Both the position numbers and the translations under genes were made by a program. Below are positions 27,575-40,925 of a DNA stretch of 64,000 nt, piece after piece (position 1 is the first letter of the stretch; every line of letters begins with the position of its first letter). Source of the DNA: Pegea sp. RAD2-039 (taxonomy: Eukaryota; Chordata; Thaliacea; Salpida; Salpidae); the NCBI GenBank assembly GCA_034620365.1, contig JAQGEQ010000354.1:186001-250000 (forward strand), given 5' to 3'. The notes beneath the pieces are model-generated. The model searched no databases and had not been told where the DNA came from. It was given only the letters and a program-made list of their open reading frames with translations.

Positions 27575-27715
27575 TGGCTAAATAGATGTTATTTGTGAAA
27601 ATGTGTATTAGCGAGAGGTGCTCTTTTCAGGTACTCTCCTTCGCATTTTTTGAAATAAATAAATAGATTTTATATTATTGAAGTACTTCGAAACCCTCAT
27701 ATGCAAAGAAAAGGG
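27575..27715 (+). repeat. Dispersed repeat family B, copy 1
   Basis: The stretch gtgtattagcgagaggtgct and the following ctcttttcaggta-ctcctt-cgcatt phrase recur in reverse complement at about 50485-50625, with clearly more than 75% identity by eye over at least 65 bases and weaker similarity beyond. No coding potential seen. Confidence 0.75.
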
Positions 27716-28187
27716 AAGCAGATGTAAATATTAGAATATAAAAAATACTTTAAAAAGAACAGCAGAAACCCCATGGTAGCGTTTGCAATTTTACACTTTC
27801 AACAAGCCTGCCTCATGGCTGCTACTCTTAATATTGTTTGGTCCATAAGGTCTCATCTCTTGCAGATTTTATTAAAATTCTTTCACTAAACGTTTAGTTC
27901 TTCCCCATCCTCAAGTGTTACCGCTTGATAAAAGACTTCTTTTAATCTTAAATTAATATGCCCCAATAATACTTGTCGTAAGTATGATAAACATATCCTA
28001 TTTACACTGCTGCCAGTTTCTTCATTTTCTCTGCTTGGCTTGTATTTTAATTCATAGCTTGATAACTTGGCCATACCCATGTTGTGTTCATATATTTTTA
28101 CATAAATTATGTTGAGCTGTGATGCTAGAAACTTTTTCACAATCTTTTTGAACTCATATTGATTTTTTATTCGCTATAGGAGCTATA

Positions 28188-28350
28188 TAATGCGTTGAAT
28201 AAGTAAATATATAAACTTGATCTAAATGTTTACAAGCCACGTTAAGCTCTAAAAAGAGGCCCAATGAATTGGACAGCAACGAAGATGTTGCTTTACCAAG
28301 GCCCGATGTTTATTTATCGATTTATTTATTCAACGTGTGGCTTCGAGTTA
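28188..28350. repeat. Imperfect inverted repeat (hairpin), possible MITE relic
   Basis: The left arm gcgttgaataagtaaat is repeated in reverse complement in the right arm (atttatttattcaacgt), about 130 bp apart, with further partial pairing inward. It could be a miniature inverted-repeat element; no target-site duplication was established. Confidence 0.4.
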
Positions 28351-28544
28351 AAAAATTCAACAGCTCTAATAGCAGAAAAAAAACGAGTATTAAGAGCAAA
28401 GAGATAACTAGAAGTCCTTAGGTATTACAATCTATAATCATTACAGAAAGAGTAGTAAAACTGAAGCATAGATAAAACGTAAATTATTAATACAAAAAAT
28501 GTTATATGACAAAATGGAAGAAACAAAGAGAAAACTGACAGTCT

Positions 28545-28680
28545 TACATATCACTTGATAATGAAACTACTTAAATTTTGTCTTTTAAAGAAAATTTTAA
28601 AAAATGCAATGGAATTTGACGTATTCATGGAGTCGGGAAGGGAATTTCAAACCTTGGTTACCCTATTATAAAAGCTGTTA
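28545..28680 (+). repeat. Dispersed repeat family A, copy 3
   Basis: The best preserved partner of both other copies: its first half matches 27330-27400 and its second half (gtcgggaagggaat, accttggttaccct) matches 22460-22515. The bridging role makes the family assignment firmer than either pairwise match alone. Confidence 0.6.
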
Positions 28681-31600
28681 CTCCATCTGAAATGCCAGGA
28701 AGATTGCCTTACGTATTCGTTTCACCAGAGCCAAAAAAAAGATAAACTAGCACCCTCGTAATTTTGCCTCCATTCAGAGTTGGGGACGGCTACCTGATTT
28801 AGAACCAAAATGGCAGGTGCCTCAAAAAAAATGGAAGTCGGAAGAATTGGATCGTAACAAAAGTATCCATTACCCTTTTTACCATTACCCTTACAAATAG
28901 TGAAGGTTGACGATTCGAGGAGCTTGAAAACCGAAGCAGGCTCTTAATTATACTCGACGATTTCAGACATAGCATAATACGGTACTCTAAACAACCGATA
29001 ACCATTTTTATAAGTACACAGGGACCTTTAAAGTCTAGCATCAGAGAAAGTGAAGTATCCTAGGTGAAAGAATAAAATAGATCAAGCAATCCCGCGCCCG
29101 CCGCTGATAAAGGAGTCACTTGCCAACTTCACAATCACACAGTTTTGTTTTTATAAATTTTTTAAGCTGGGAGATGTTGTTTTCGTATTTGATATCTAAT
29201 GTTTAGGGTTTGGCTGGGATTGAGTAAACAGTGAGTATAAATATTTTAGTCCGGTTACTAGAAGTTTGTTTAATATATATATAAAAAATATATGAAATAT
29301 TGCAAAAAGTTTATCTTTATTAACTGTTATTAGTCATTATCAATATATAAACATTAATTCCTAATAGAAATTTATTTTATGACGTATTTACAAATAACTC
29401 ATCAACCTTTTAACAATTTTTGATTAATTTTTTTGTTTACTTTATCGTTTTTAAATTTATAAGAGATATAAAACATTTAATAGTAATTTACTCTGTTATT
29501 TTAATAACTTTTATTAATTTATTTTGTTAATTGGTATTTTTTCATATAATGGTTCTGATAGAATATCAGCATTCATTAAACAAACAAATGTTTTATAATT
29601 TTAAAGGCCTATTTCTGTTATTTTTCTACAATAAATATTATTTAATATGAATAATTTTTTAATAAGAATAAATTAGCATATCCTGTCTGTATTATAATAT
29701 ATTTTTTAATTATTAAAAAATGTGTTTTAAACAATTTAAGTTTTGATTTTCATATTTTCATAAATAAATATAATTGATTGAAGCAAACTAATTTTCTAAA
29801 TTTATTTAGAGAAAATTTTTTGATTTTAATTTGATATTCACTTTCTGATATTTCTTATTATAGTGCACTTTACTTTATGTACTTTTACTTGATTTTGTTA
29901 TTCATATTTGTTTACCTTTAACTATACTCTATTCATTATACAATAGTTGAAATTGTATAAATATCATTTTGACTTTATTTGGTGTTAATTTTGTTTGTGG
30001 AATATATAAAATATAATTTTCAATATAATTAGCTGTCTTATATATAAATTATTTATAATTTTTATTTTTTCTGTTTTTTAATTTTATTAGTACTATAACC
30101 ATTTTTCATTTGTGGTTGTTTATGTTGTTGTTTAAAAAAAAGCTGTTTCCTAAATCTCCTTTTAAATTGTTTGTTTTATGTTAGATAGTTAACTTTAGAA
30201 ATTTTTGATTTGAATTTATGTATATAAAATAGAGTCTAGTTTAAATATATTTTTATTTTATGCTTTAATTTTTAAATGATGATAGCATGATTAAATAGTA
30301 AATCATAATTCATTAGTTATGTATATATTAATTAATTTAACATATGTTAACTAGATATATAACGTAAAATGAAAATATAAGTTATATGGTGGTTTACTAA
30401 TGAAATTATTTTTAACAACTATACACTTAAATATTTTGAATAACAATTGTTAATATTTACTATTTATTTATAATATTTTATTTCTTTCTTATATATGTTT
30501 TATAAATATACATTTTAAAATAATTGATAATAAATTTTTCTAATGATTGATATTTTTAAAAGTGTTTTTGGTCAATTTTATGTAATATAAACTCTTGAAT
30601 TTTGTATACACTTTCTGGATTATTCAAGATATTTAAGTAAAGAGAATTAGTAATGATATTAAGTTTTTTTTATTTAAATAAGGTTAAGGCCACTTAAATT
30701 TGTCTATCAATTCAATTTGTTATTGATACCTGTTGGTCTAGTAAAATAATATTTGCTGAATTTTTTCTGAATATATAAAGTTGACCTTTTAATTAAAAGC
30801 TGACTTCTTAAGTGTAATTATTTGCAAACTGTGTTTAAAAATTGTATTCTTAATTTAATACTTCATTTTCTGATATTATCAAAATAGTCATAGAAAGGTA
30901 AACAATTAATTTGATTTAACATTTTTAGCATTTTAAAGTAAACTGAAATATTTTTTCTTTTTCTTTTTTATACTATTTGTCAAAGTTATATTTAGCTTTG
31001 ATTATTTTTAAATTTGCCTTGTTTTTCTGCAGAAAGTACTTAGTATCATTAATTATTAATAATTTTTTTATGAATGCCAAAAAAATATCTTTATTATTTA
31101 GTAAAGCGTAGAATGTTTATCCAAATAAATTTTATTATAAGATTGAAGCAATAATAGTTTTTTTTTTGAAAAAATAACATTTCTAAATTTTTATATAAAA
31201 ATATCAAATAGTTGATAAGTCAAATACAAATTATATGAAATTTTTTTATGATTTTCTCAATATACTAATTACTTTAGAATTTTTTTTAAATTATATGATT
31301 AAAATGTTTTGTATTATGTTTCAATCTTTTAAATAACAAACTTTAAAGTTTGTTTATTTGTATTATAAATATTGGCTTATTTATAGAGCATAAAATATAT
31401 CTATTTTATAGTGTTTATTTAAAGGTGTGATTATTTATTAAAATAAAACTTATATAGAACTGCATTAAATAAATATAGTTGATTTATTATTGCTAAAAAA
31501 TATGTAATAAATATAAATCTTATGTAACAGTTTTACTTATTTTATAGATTTTTATCTGATTTATTTTGGTGGTTACATTTTTGCTTTAAAATAGTTCCTC

Positions 31601-32863
31601 TTATAAATATTTGAATTTTCTAAAAATTGTTTTATTTTTTTGCAATCAAATTTTTATTTTCTTTTCTGAACACATATTTTAGATTTTTTTTAAATAATTG
31701 ATTTTAAAATGTTTTTATAATTTATTTTTGATTTTATTGTTTATTTGTTTCATGGAAATAATGGTTTAAGTGATGCTTATAAATCTATTCAAAATGTTTC
31801 TTTATTTTATAATTAATCATTTAAACAAACAATTATTCTTATTTTAGTAGTCTTAGTTTCATAATTGAATTATTTTTTATCCTTTTCTTCAATTTTCTTT
31901 TATAATGATTTGATAATTTTATTGGGGTCCAGCCTCTTTCCCTAGAAAACCAATTTAAAACTTTTAAATTGTTACCAATGTAGTTTAAATATAGCTTTCA
32001 CTTGTCAGACTTATCATTTAGGTTTATTTCTTGAATTTCAAATATTTTTCAAAAACTCATTTTTAACTGGATAGTTTTTATAGCATAAGTTTTCTAAATT
32101 ATTGACAGATAACATTAATACATTCAATTTTAATTTTAGATTTTTTCATGCAACATGAGTAATTAGTTCAGAATTGGTTTAAAAAAATCTAATTTGTTTT
32201 TATCTGTAACTTTTTTGAATATTTTTACTTCTAGATCAAAATATTGACTATTTATATCTTGAACGTTTTGAATTGAGTCAGAAAATAAGCTTGATTGAGG
32301 TAATTGGTAGAAACCTTACATTATTGCTACATAGTAGTGAGAATATTACTTCATTTCAAATTTTGAAAATTAGCATTTATTTATTTTAGAATGTAAATTG
32401 AAAGCTTTTAAACGTGGTTTTTGATTTAGATTGATATGCTTATAGATATATTTAGTATGTGTTTGTTGTTTTTCAATCTAAAAAAGATGATTTTATCAAT
32501 TTTTTAATCCTTTTCTGCACCTTTTAAAAGAATTCTAAACTGAAATTCTAAATAATTGTGATTTTTTTTGTTATATTTGTTATAAAAAGGTTTTTGCAAT
32601 ATTTTTTATTGTTTTTAAATATTTGAAAATTTTAAACTACTATTACTTTTTCATTTCTTATTAAAACTTTTTATTAAATTACTAAGAATGTAATATTTAT
32701 TATATTTACTTAAAGATGGTATTACATACAACAAATTACGCTAATGTCGTCTATCTGACAGATATTTTTTAATGTAATTATTTCTTTTGCTTGCTGAAAT
32801 GCTATTTAATAATACTAAGTTTAAATTAACCTTTTGAATCAAATCTATAAATGTATAAAAAAT

Positions 32864-35800
32864 ATGAGCGATAAAAAAGATTATGCCCAAGAAACCGCCG
32901 TTCTTCTCACAAATTTACAAGATTTAGTTCTCAAACAAACCGCTTATACGAAAAGTTTAGAAGAAGTTGTTGATGATTTAAAAGCTAAAATTACTTTATT
33001 GAATAATCAAAATGAAAATTTACTTTTCCGAAATAAGCAGCTGCAAAATGAACTCAAGTAAGTGAAGCTTATTTTGATTTGCTGTTTTCTACTCCTATTA
33101 TAATTCCAATTTCATTTATTTTGTTGTAATTTCAATTATTGATAAAATTGTAAATAGAATCCAAATTCTTGTACGTATTTTGATTATAAAAAAACTCCAA
33201 AAAACTCTTCTAAAGTTTATTTTCATCATTAATTTATCAAAACAAATCTGATCTAATCAATTAAACTTTTTTGACTTACAGCATCTATAAAGAAGCTAGA
33301 AATCATAAAGAAGCTGAGCAAAACAGTTCAGATGAAGGCGAGATGACTAATCCATCTAACAACTCACGCAGCAGTCAGTATTTGATGTCTTCATCCAATC
33401 AACTTCTATTAAACTGTTTTTACAGCTAACTTTCAAGCAACCCGACTAATCAGTAGGTCTAGCAGTATTATGCAGCATACTGGTTCAGAAGGTGATTTAA
33501 ACGATGATACTTACGAGTTAAGCGCTGATCTACAAGAAAAACAAATCGAAATGATGAAAGTGAGTTACGTCATCATTAGAAATATCGCGTGCTGATGACG
33601 TCTTCTTCAACAGAACTTTTACGGAGGATCAGATAAATGTGAGAAGGCATGCAAGACTATTCAGTACGCTTATCGTAGCTATAAGATGAAGACTAACTTC
33701 AAAAAGATCACCAGATCTTCCAATAGAAGACGTTTGACTGTTGATTGTGTCAAAGAGATACCAGTAGATAGCGTTTGGCAAAAGGAACAAGCAAGTGTAA
33801 GCGATTCTGAAGTCGGTTATGACGTCACAAGCGCGCAAAAAGACTCTCCAGTTTCTTCTGGTGCAAGTGTTGAAGATATAAGGACACAAGATACAGTTGC
33901 TGAGCAATCTGATAAAGATCAAATTACAAAGATCAATCTTGATGATGATGACGTCATAGCTTGCAAAACAAACGACGTCACAACACTGGAAGACGCCAAC
34001 AAGTCTTGTGATGACGTCACATCTCAAAAAGATGACGTCATGATGGAGGAAGCTGACAACGATGATGATGAGGAAGTGTTTGACCGGCTTCAAAATGAGT
34101 TTAAGCCGATCGAGAAAGAACCAATTTCACCGCGGCAATTGGAAGCAAAAGCGCCTACAGAAGCTCCTAGTGAAGCTGAGCTTGTACGAATGATCACTGA
34201 AAATGAGCTCGTGATGCCGCACGTGAACCCACAACGCAAGCATCGAAGGCGTCACGGGTGAGTGACTTCAGCGATTGGTTCTAAAACGTTTTGATGACGC
34301 TGAATTTCTACAGGTATGAGACTGTTTTAGATTTTCAACCAAAACAAGCTGAACAAGCAAAACAACAAGATGAAAAAAGCAATGACGTCATCGAAATTAG
34401 CGTATCAACGCCACCAATTACAATAGAAGATACTTCTAGAACATCTTCACAAAATTTTGAGTTTGAACGTGATCAAGATAGTATTAGGAGGTAAATGCGA
34501 GATTTAGATGAGACAAATTGATGATATTTTCTTATCTAGCTTGGATACTAACAGCTTGTCGAGTGAAGTATCAGCAACAGCATCAGCTAATCTCAGTGAA
34601 CAAGGATATCATCGACACAGTACTGTGAGTCGTGAAAGTTGGAATAGTGGAAATGATGTATTGCGCAAGCGTTTGTATCGCATCGGGCTCAACCTATTCA
34701 ACAGGTTTATTTTTTGTTCAAGTTTTCAGCAAATGACTAACAACACGAAGATTTGGTTTTAGGTAAAGCAGTTGAATAGAAACGTAATTTCCGTTTTTAT
34801 ATCTCACATAGTAAAATGTAGTTTAGTTTTGAGAAAGTTTTCCTTCCTTGTATTTGTTTCTAACTACATTTGCTACTTCATAAATTGATGCTGAATAATC
34901 CAACCATCAACAACTCATAGACGTAATTAAAGAAGTTCTTATGGGTCAAAAGTCAAACTAATTTCATTTCAATTATGATGAAGAAGCTGAATTAAAACTA
35001 ACTTCAAATCAAAAGTGATTTTCTTCAAAATATTTCCTCTATATTTAGAAGTTTGAAAAGTTACCAAGAATTACAGCAAAGTTTACAAACAGTTAGTTCC
35101 TCAAAGTCCCTCTAAATGGATGTTGGGACCCTTTTAGGAACGACTACTTGCAAAAAGATCTGATTTTAATGATAAAAAATTGAATAATTAAATTTTTAAT
35201 TTAAAGAAAGCCATCGAAAGGTTTGGATTTTCTAATCGAGAAGCAGTTTGTTGTGAAGTCACCTCCTGCCATCGCTTATTTCCTACTAAACAGAAAAGGT
35301 TTGAGTCGCCAGATGGTTGGAGAATATCTTGGAGGTGATAAAGCTTTCTGTGCACAAATTCGAGAGTAAGTTGATGACGTCACAGCTTCGAATGAGCTGA
35401 TGACGTCACAACTTCGAATGAACTGATGTTGATGTTTTGTAGGTCTGTTTGTGAGTTGTTGGATTTCAGCAATTTAGATTTGGATGAAGCTCTGAGAAAG
35501 TTTCAATCTGAGATCCGTGTTCAGGGTGAAGCTCAAAGAGTGGAACGTTTAGTTGAAGTAACTTCTTATCAATCTCTTCTATCTTCTCATTTATTTTCTT
35601 CCTGTAGGCTTTTTCTCAACGTTATTGCGCTTGTAATCCTAAAGTCCTGGGAGGAGTAAAGAACGCAGATTCAGTCTTCATCGCAGCGTTTGCCATCATC
35701 ATGCTAAACACAGATCTTCATTCACCAAATTTAAGAAATGAAAAGAGGATGACAGAATCGGAATTCATCAAAAATTTGAGAGGTATTTTAGAATCGAGAG

Positions 35801-37290
35801 AAAAACTTTTTTTTCTTTTTTCACTTTTGGAATCGTTTTCAGTTAAATTTGAATTTAAAAAAAGTTTTAAATAAAAAACTGAAATTGAGAATTTAAAGGA
35901 GTTAAATGTTGATGTAGGAATTGATGATGGGAATGATCTCAGTGAAGAGCTTCTGCGGAAGATTTATACGAGGATCAAAGAAAACGAACTGATCACACAT
36001 GATGACCACGTGTCCCAAGTCCTTCAAGTAATTACAAGTACTAGTTGTCACTTCTTCAACTACTTGAAACACTTTGAAGGTTGAAAACTGCATCTTGGGA
36101 AAGAAGCCCAATTTGGCAGTCCCTTATCGTCGCCTCGTCTGTTACTGTCGCCTATTTCAAGTGACAGATCCCAGCAAACCCCAGAGGATGGGTTTACATC
36201 AGCGCGAAGTGTTTCTGTTTAATGATATGATTTTAGTAAGTGAGGTGGAATCTTAATAATCTGATCTGACAGTTGCTTGTAGGTGACGAAGATTCTTCAG
36301 AAGAAGAGAAACTCCACTACATACTCTTTCAAGCAGAGTTTTTCGTTGTGCGGTTTATCTTTCTTCATCTTCACAAACTCAAGTGAGTCCCTCATCCTAA
36401 TTTCACATTAGTTAATCTTCCATTTCAGATTATCACAACGGAGTCCGTTTGGTTAGCGGAGGGAAGACTGTGGTTGCGTTCAACGCCCCGAATGAGCAAG
36501 ATCGCGAGAAGTTTGTGTGTGATCTGAAAGAGTCGATTGCAGAGGTGGAACAGATGGAGGCTCTGAGAATCGGGGGTAAGAGCAATTTTGATGATGAAGA
36601 TCTTCTTTGGGACATCATTGATCTTTTAGAATTAGATAAAGTCGGTGGTAACAACTCACCGATGGAACATAGAAGAAACTCTCTCGCCCTGGTCGATACC
36701 AAGAAGATCTCTTCATCAATGCACAACCTGAACGGGACTTCTAATAATTTAGGACTAATGGGTCAGTTCAATTTGAAATAATTTACTTGAAACTGTAGCA
36801 ATGTATCAGATCGAAGCAAATAGAAGACAATCAGACTATTTGTCTATTTTAGAAATTGTTAAAGGATTATTCCATCGTTCCCCATCTCCAGGTCAGGTTT
36901 TTGCATGCTACTGGCTCTTAGCAGCTTCAAGTAGCAAACCAAATACTAATCACAATTCTAATCCTAATTGCATGTTTCAACAAAATCAAAAGCAATTAAT
37001 CGATGTTTGTATATCTATCGAGTAGTTTTAACTGAAACTTGTTCACAGGTGCTGCTATCAGACCAACATCAATGTATTCTATGGGGGGGGATAACTTGAG
37101 TAGTAATAACAATAAAAACCATTTTTATCATCAAAATTCCTCTAAAAATGGAAGGACTGCTATCAGAGGTAGCCTCTTGGTTGGTAGTAACTCACGTATC
37201 AACTTAAGATCACGACGTTTGAACAATCAAAGTATTTTAAACGAAGAAAACAAACTAGAACAGTTTTTCCCAACAAATTCTCAAGTTTAA
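32864..37290 (+). CDS. IQSEC: IQSEC/BRAG-type Arf guanine-nucleotide exchange factor
   Basis: Sixteen exons give exactly 944 codons (943 residues). Domains: N-terminal coiled coil (1-65); conserved [16 protein letters not shown] segment; IQ motif (about 149-170, [14 protein letters not shown]); acidic, low-complexity linker; Sec7 (about 455-655) with catalytic Glu in [10 protein letters not shown] and [20 protein letters not shown] domain (about 660-785, [22 protein letters not shown]); C-tail ending NSQV, a class I PDZ ligand. It should activate Arf6 at synapse- or adhesion-type membranes. Exons: 32864-33057, 33282-33373, 33426-33559, 33614-34257, 34314-34460, 34513-34704, 35207-35365, 35443-35557, 35608-35782, 35918-36027, 36080-36235, 36283-36382, 36429-36575, 36630-36761, 36799-36891, 37049-37290. 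The ATG at 32864 is chosen because it begins the coiled coil; upstream in-frame sequence lacks an ATG. Confidence 0.93.
33815..35410. repeat. TGACGTCA island 2 (IQSEC)
   Basis: Seven exact copies: four inside coding exon 4 (near 33819, 33950, 34011, 34031), one in exon 5 (near 34383) and two in the intron near 35373 and 35400. The exon copies are read in frame as Asp-Val-Thr or Asp-Asp-Val-Ile and build much of the acidic linker between IQ motif and Sec7. Confidence 0.9.
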
Positions 37291-37714
37291 ATGCACAAAT
37301 GATCTGCGGTGAAGCAGACACGATTGTAAATTGTAAATCACTGGTTTGACGCTTGTGCAATACTCCCCGTACTTGTCAGGCCATACATCGATCATCTATC
37401 TGTAACTGTTACAAATAATTGTGCAAAAACTTTAATTTCCTTGCAAGATAATGTTCTTGACTTGCTAGCTGGTGTTTCCAGTTTGTTTATTGCATGGTTT
37501 CAAAACCAACAACAATTTTTAAGTGCAATCATTTTCTTCTTTCAACTCAAATCGATTTTCACCTGATTTTGGCAGCTTTTCTCCTACTGTGCTGTCTGTG
37601 AAAACTTTCTATTCCACACCTTCGTATTCAAGACTTATCGTCATTCATTATATTCCATTTTTTTACTTTTTTCATTTTTTATTTTACTTTTTTCTCATTT
37701 CGGAATTGATATTG

Positions 37715-37720
37715 AATAAA
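37715..37720 (+). terminator. Candidate polyadenylation signal for IQSEC
   Basis: An AATAAA hexamer 425 bases after the IQSEC stop codon, within a T-rich stretch. It is the first clear hexamer after the stop, but AT-rich DNA makes chance hits likely. Confidence 0.35.
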
Positions 37721-38169
37721 TTAAATGTAACTCCAGTCTTTTGCTGATCCTTATCACTTCAAATGATTTTTATACAATTACAAAAGTCATCTAGGTTGAA
37801 ATTTAAAACAAATTTGCTATAAATAAATCTAATAAAATTTGATTAAAAACCAAAAAGATTTTTTGTAAAATCAACAAGTTTAGCAAAAAGTTGAGATTGT
37901 TGATAAATATAAAAGTATAACTCGAAGCATTTGTCCCAAGATAAATTTGGTCATTTAATTTTTAAGCTTTTTAAAATTCTACCTTCATAAAGAGACCAAA
38001 AAGTTGTTGATGAAAAATGTTAAGAAATCATCTAAGTATTTTTGATAAAAACTTGTGAACTAATCCGAACAAATCAATTAATTAGATAAAGATATTTAAA
38101 AATAGAAAGCGTGGCAGGCGGAGAAACTAACTTTTTGTAAGAATTAAAAAACTTTATTTCCTTTATATC

Positions 38170-40925
38170 TTGAAATTGGACGATTTGAGCTTCTGCTTGC
38201 TGTACATTGATATCAGACCTTAAGACTTCCTTGTTTGAGATCTTTTTCTGTCAAGTTAAACGTAATATACAACGAAGGGTGTTGAGTTTATTTTCGTTAG
38301 TCTTCGACAAAATCCAAGTTCTACTGGCGTATAGTAGCGTACTGCAGACAAAGACTCTGTAGATGGCAATCTTGGTTTTGATAGATAGCTTCTATTATCC
38401 CAAAACCTGGAGGTGAACCGTAAATTATTATGATAGTATGTAACAATTACTTTATTACATTTGTAAATAAAACATTTTTTTAGTATTTCATATTTTCAAA
38501 TTGGCGTACTGTTAATTTAGCAGCTTAAAACTTTTTAAATAATTTTAATAGATAATTCTAAATGATTAAATCTTTCCATAATTTTACTTTAGTTTGCTTG
38601 TCTTATAAGATTTTACTTTTCAACATAGTACTATCAAAGTTGGTAAAAACTGAATTTTTTGAGCTACACACAGCTGTTTCAGTAATGATAAAACTGATAA
38701 TTAAATTCTGAACATTTGTTCAGAAAATATATTACTGAACTGTATCAATATTTTTTCTCAGAAAATGTTGAAGTAGATCATTTTAACATATCTAAAAGTT
38801 GTATAATAGCTAGCTAGAACAGCGTTTAGCAAAAGAAGCCCTGGGTGTGATAATACTGACAGTTTTTTTTTAATTAAATCTGAATTTGTGTGTTAGCTAA
38901 TTTGTTCTTATTAGTAAAATATTCGTTTAGCTTATAACTTTATGTTGATATAGAAAAACATCTTGTGAATAAATCAATTTTTTTTCTATCAACTACTTCA
39001 TATTGTTCAGTAAAAAAAGTTATGAAGCATCATTAGTCAGTAAACATTGTTCCTACTTTTTAACATTCTTCAAATATATTTTGAGTTCTTGCAACTTTTT
39101 ATCACCATTTTCTAATTCTGTAGCAGATATGGAAAAATAGAAAGGCAGTTATTTGGTAAATGTTTTATTTGGTCGTTTCTGGTGATAGTTGTTCACAGAG
39201 TTTTTCTACCTATAAAACGAAAAATCAAAACTTATTTTGTGATGACCATTCTAGTAGGACATTTTAAAACTTCTTCATAAATCATTAAGTTGAGAATTTT
39301 AAGATATATTCATTTATTTATAAGTCACACTAAAGAAAAGCAAGAAGCGTGTTGTAGATGTAGATCTTTCTTACCTTGTTCTTTGCCTTTAGACGCGCTG
39401 TATTCCATCAAACCTTGAATAAAGGTGTATTCCTCAGGAAGATGCAAGTAACGCTTGTTTTAGTGACATTTACTAAAAAATCCTAAAGACCGATGGGGCG
39501 AGGACACATCCCTGTTTTACTCCCTTTTTGATGGTGAATGGTTCAGAGCAGCTTCCGTCGTACTGGACTGCTGCCTTGGTGTGAAATGATTTTACCATAT
39601 TGAAGAGGCTAGGCGGGCAATTAATCTTCACCAATATTGAGAACAGATCCTCCCTCCCTACGAGGTCAAAAGCTTTAGTAAGGTCGATGAACGCGATATA
39701 CAAAGGCCTGTTTTATTCTTTACCTTTTTTCTGTGATTAGTGCACAGAAAACATTATGTTTATGGTCGAGTATTTGTATTTATCCAGAATCACTCGTCGC
39801 GGTTTCAGATCAATCTTTTCAGGTAGTATTTGTTGGCGAGGAAGTAGCACACGAGCGAGTTCTTTGCCTACAATGCTGAGCAAATATATTTCTTTCTAAT
39901 TGTTGCAATCGGACCTGGCACTCTTGCTCTTGTACAACGTTATGATCTTTGCTCGCGCATGTCTTCTGAAATATGTCATTTCCTTCAATATTTGATTAAA
40001 ATATAATGAAGAAGGGGCAGAAAGCAAGTTTTTTACAGTTTACAGCGCGGTGTTCGTCTCGCTGTTTTGTTGGAAGAAGAAATCTCTCCTCGTCCACCGT
40101 CTCTCATGACATCATCGTCAACGGATTTGGTGTCATCTTTTACTGATACAGCTTCAATCTTTTTGCTTTTGCGAAGTCAAAATTCCTAAGCACAATTTTT
40201 TGCAGTTTTGAAATATTTTTCACACTAATTGCTCAGAGTTGTTAGGGTAGGTTGATGCTGTTGCTTTACATGCGCTTACTCTGCAGGAGAAGCAACGTAT
40301 CGATGTTTTCTTCAAATCAGTCTCTGCTGTTATAAATCCTCTTTCCAAAAGCTTCCAGTACGCTTCCAGTAAGACAAAGAGGCAGTAGTGTCCTTTGATG
40401 ATGTTAGCCTATCCGTTAAAGTTGAGAATTTTACAACTTTTTCTGGAACGCTTATGGCGATGGTGTCTAAGTGCGGATTGCGTGCTGTACTGGTTTTTCA
40501 TTTGTACTTTATCTTACTAGACAGATGTCATTTGCAGCATACTAGAGAATTATCGCTGTTGCAATCAGCACCATGGTATGCCAACACTTAGAACGTGGAT
40601 GTCTTCAAGTAACTTTATGTTGTGATTTGGTCATCAAGAAGTTGTTGTTACAGAGATTTTGTGAGAGGCAAAGCGTTACCGGTTGGATTTATCTTACCAA
40701 AACGAAAGTGTCCAAGACACGGAGCCCAGGAACGGTGATCGACACCTACTCTTGCGTTGAAGTCATCCAGGACTTTAAGATCGTCGTGTCTAGGAGCATT
40801 TCGAATTACGAGATTAAGTTTCTCATGAAACGCGTCTTTGACGTCATCAGCAGTGTACATGTGCGCGTAAACGCTGATTAGGGTTGCTTTGTTTGTTCGG
40901 TGTATATAAGGAGTTCAAAACCTAC
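38170..40925 (-). mobile_element. Decayed non-LTR retrotransposon (LINE), endonuclease plus reverse transcriptase
   Basis: Read on the minus strand, fragments appear in the normal LINE order. First comes an apurinic-type endonuclease piece (about 40650-40920: LISVYAHMYTADDVKD ... DFNARVGVDHRSW). Next is its C-terminal part (about 40400-40640: GADCNSDNSLVCCK). Then reverse transcriptase (39473-39710: FIDLTKAFD, then GVKQGCVLAPS), followed by HLYSRFDG, and finally the C-terminal region at 38270-38400 (VCSTLLYASRTWILSKTNEN). Many stops and frameshifts separate them, so it is dead. This is the family annotated in animals as craniofacial-development-protein-2-like. It lies 0.5 kb downstream of IQSEC in opposite orientation and contains one TGACGTCA near 40838. 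Confidence 0.85.

Larger units (their letters stand above)
25103..32863. other. 7.8-kb intergenic region between divergent KMT2 and IQSEC
   Basis: The two flanking genes point away from each other, so promoters for both should lie here. Almost all of it is very AT-rich, without genes I can support. Two GC-richer patches at about 27.3-28.7 kb and 28.7-29.1 kb hold dispersed repeats, and an imperfect hairpin lies near 28.2 kb. No TGACGTCA palindrome was seen. The short reading frames at 26649-26831 (+), 27886-28140 (-) and 28799-29041 (-) match nothing I know. Confidence 0.55.

Noticed and set aside
27886-28140. 84-residue minus-strand frame near 28 kb
   Set aside because: Reads plausibly as protein but matches nothing I know and lies in a repeat-rich patch. 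Not supported as a gene.
33629-34093. Long minus-strand reading frame opposite IQSEC exon 4
   Set aside because: It is the antisense shadow of a strongly conserved coding exon and matches no family. The palindromes are open in both directions.
34494-34510. A 17-nt intron in IQSEC between the exon ending IRR and the next ATG
   Set aside because: That junction produces a stop codon. A 52-nt intron (34461-34512) restores the frame and the exact codon sum.
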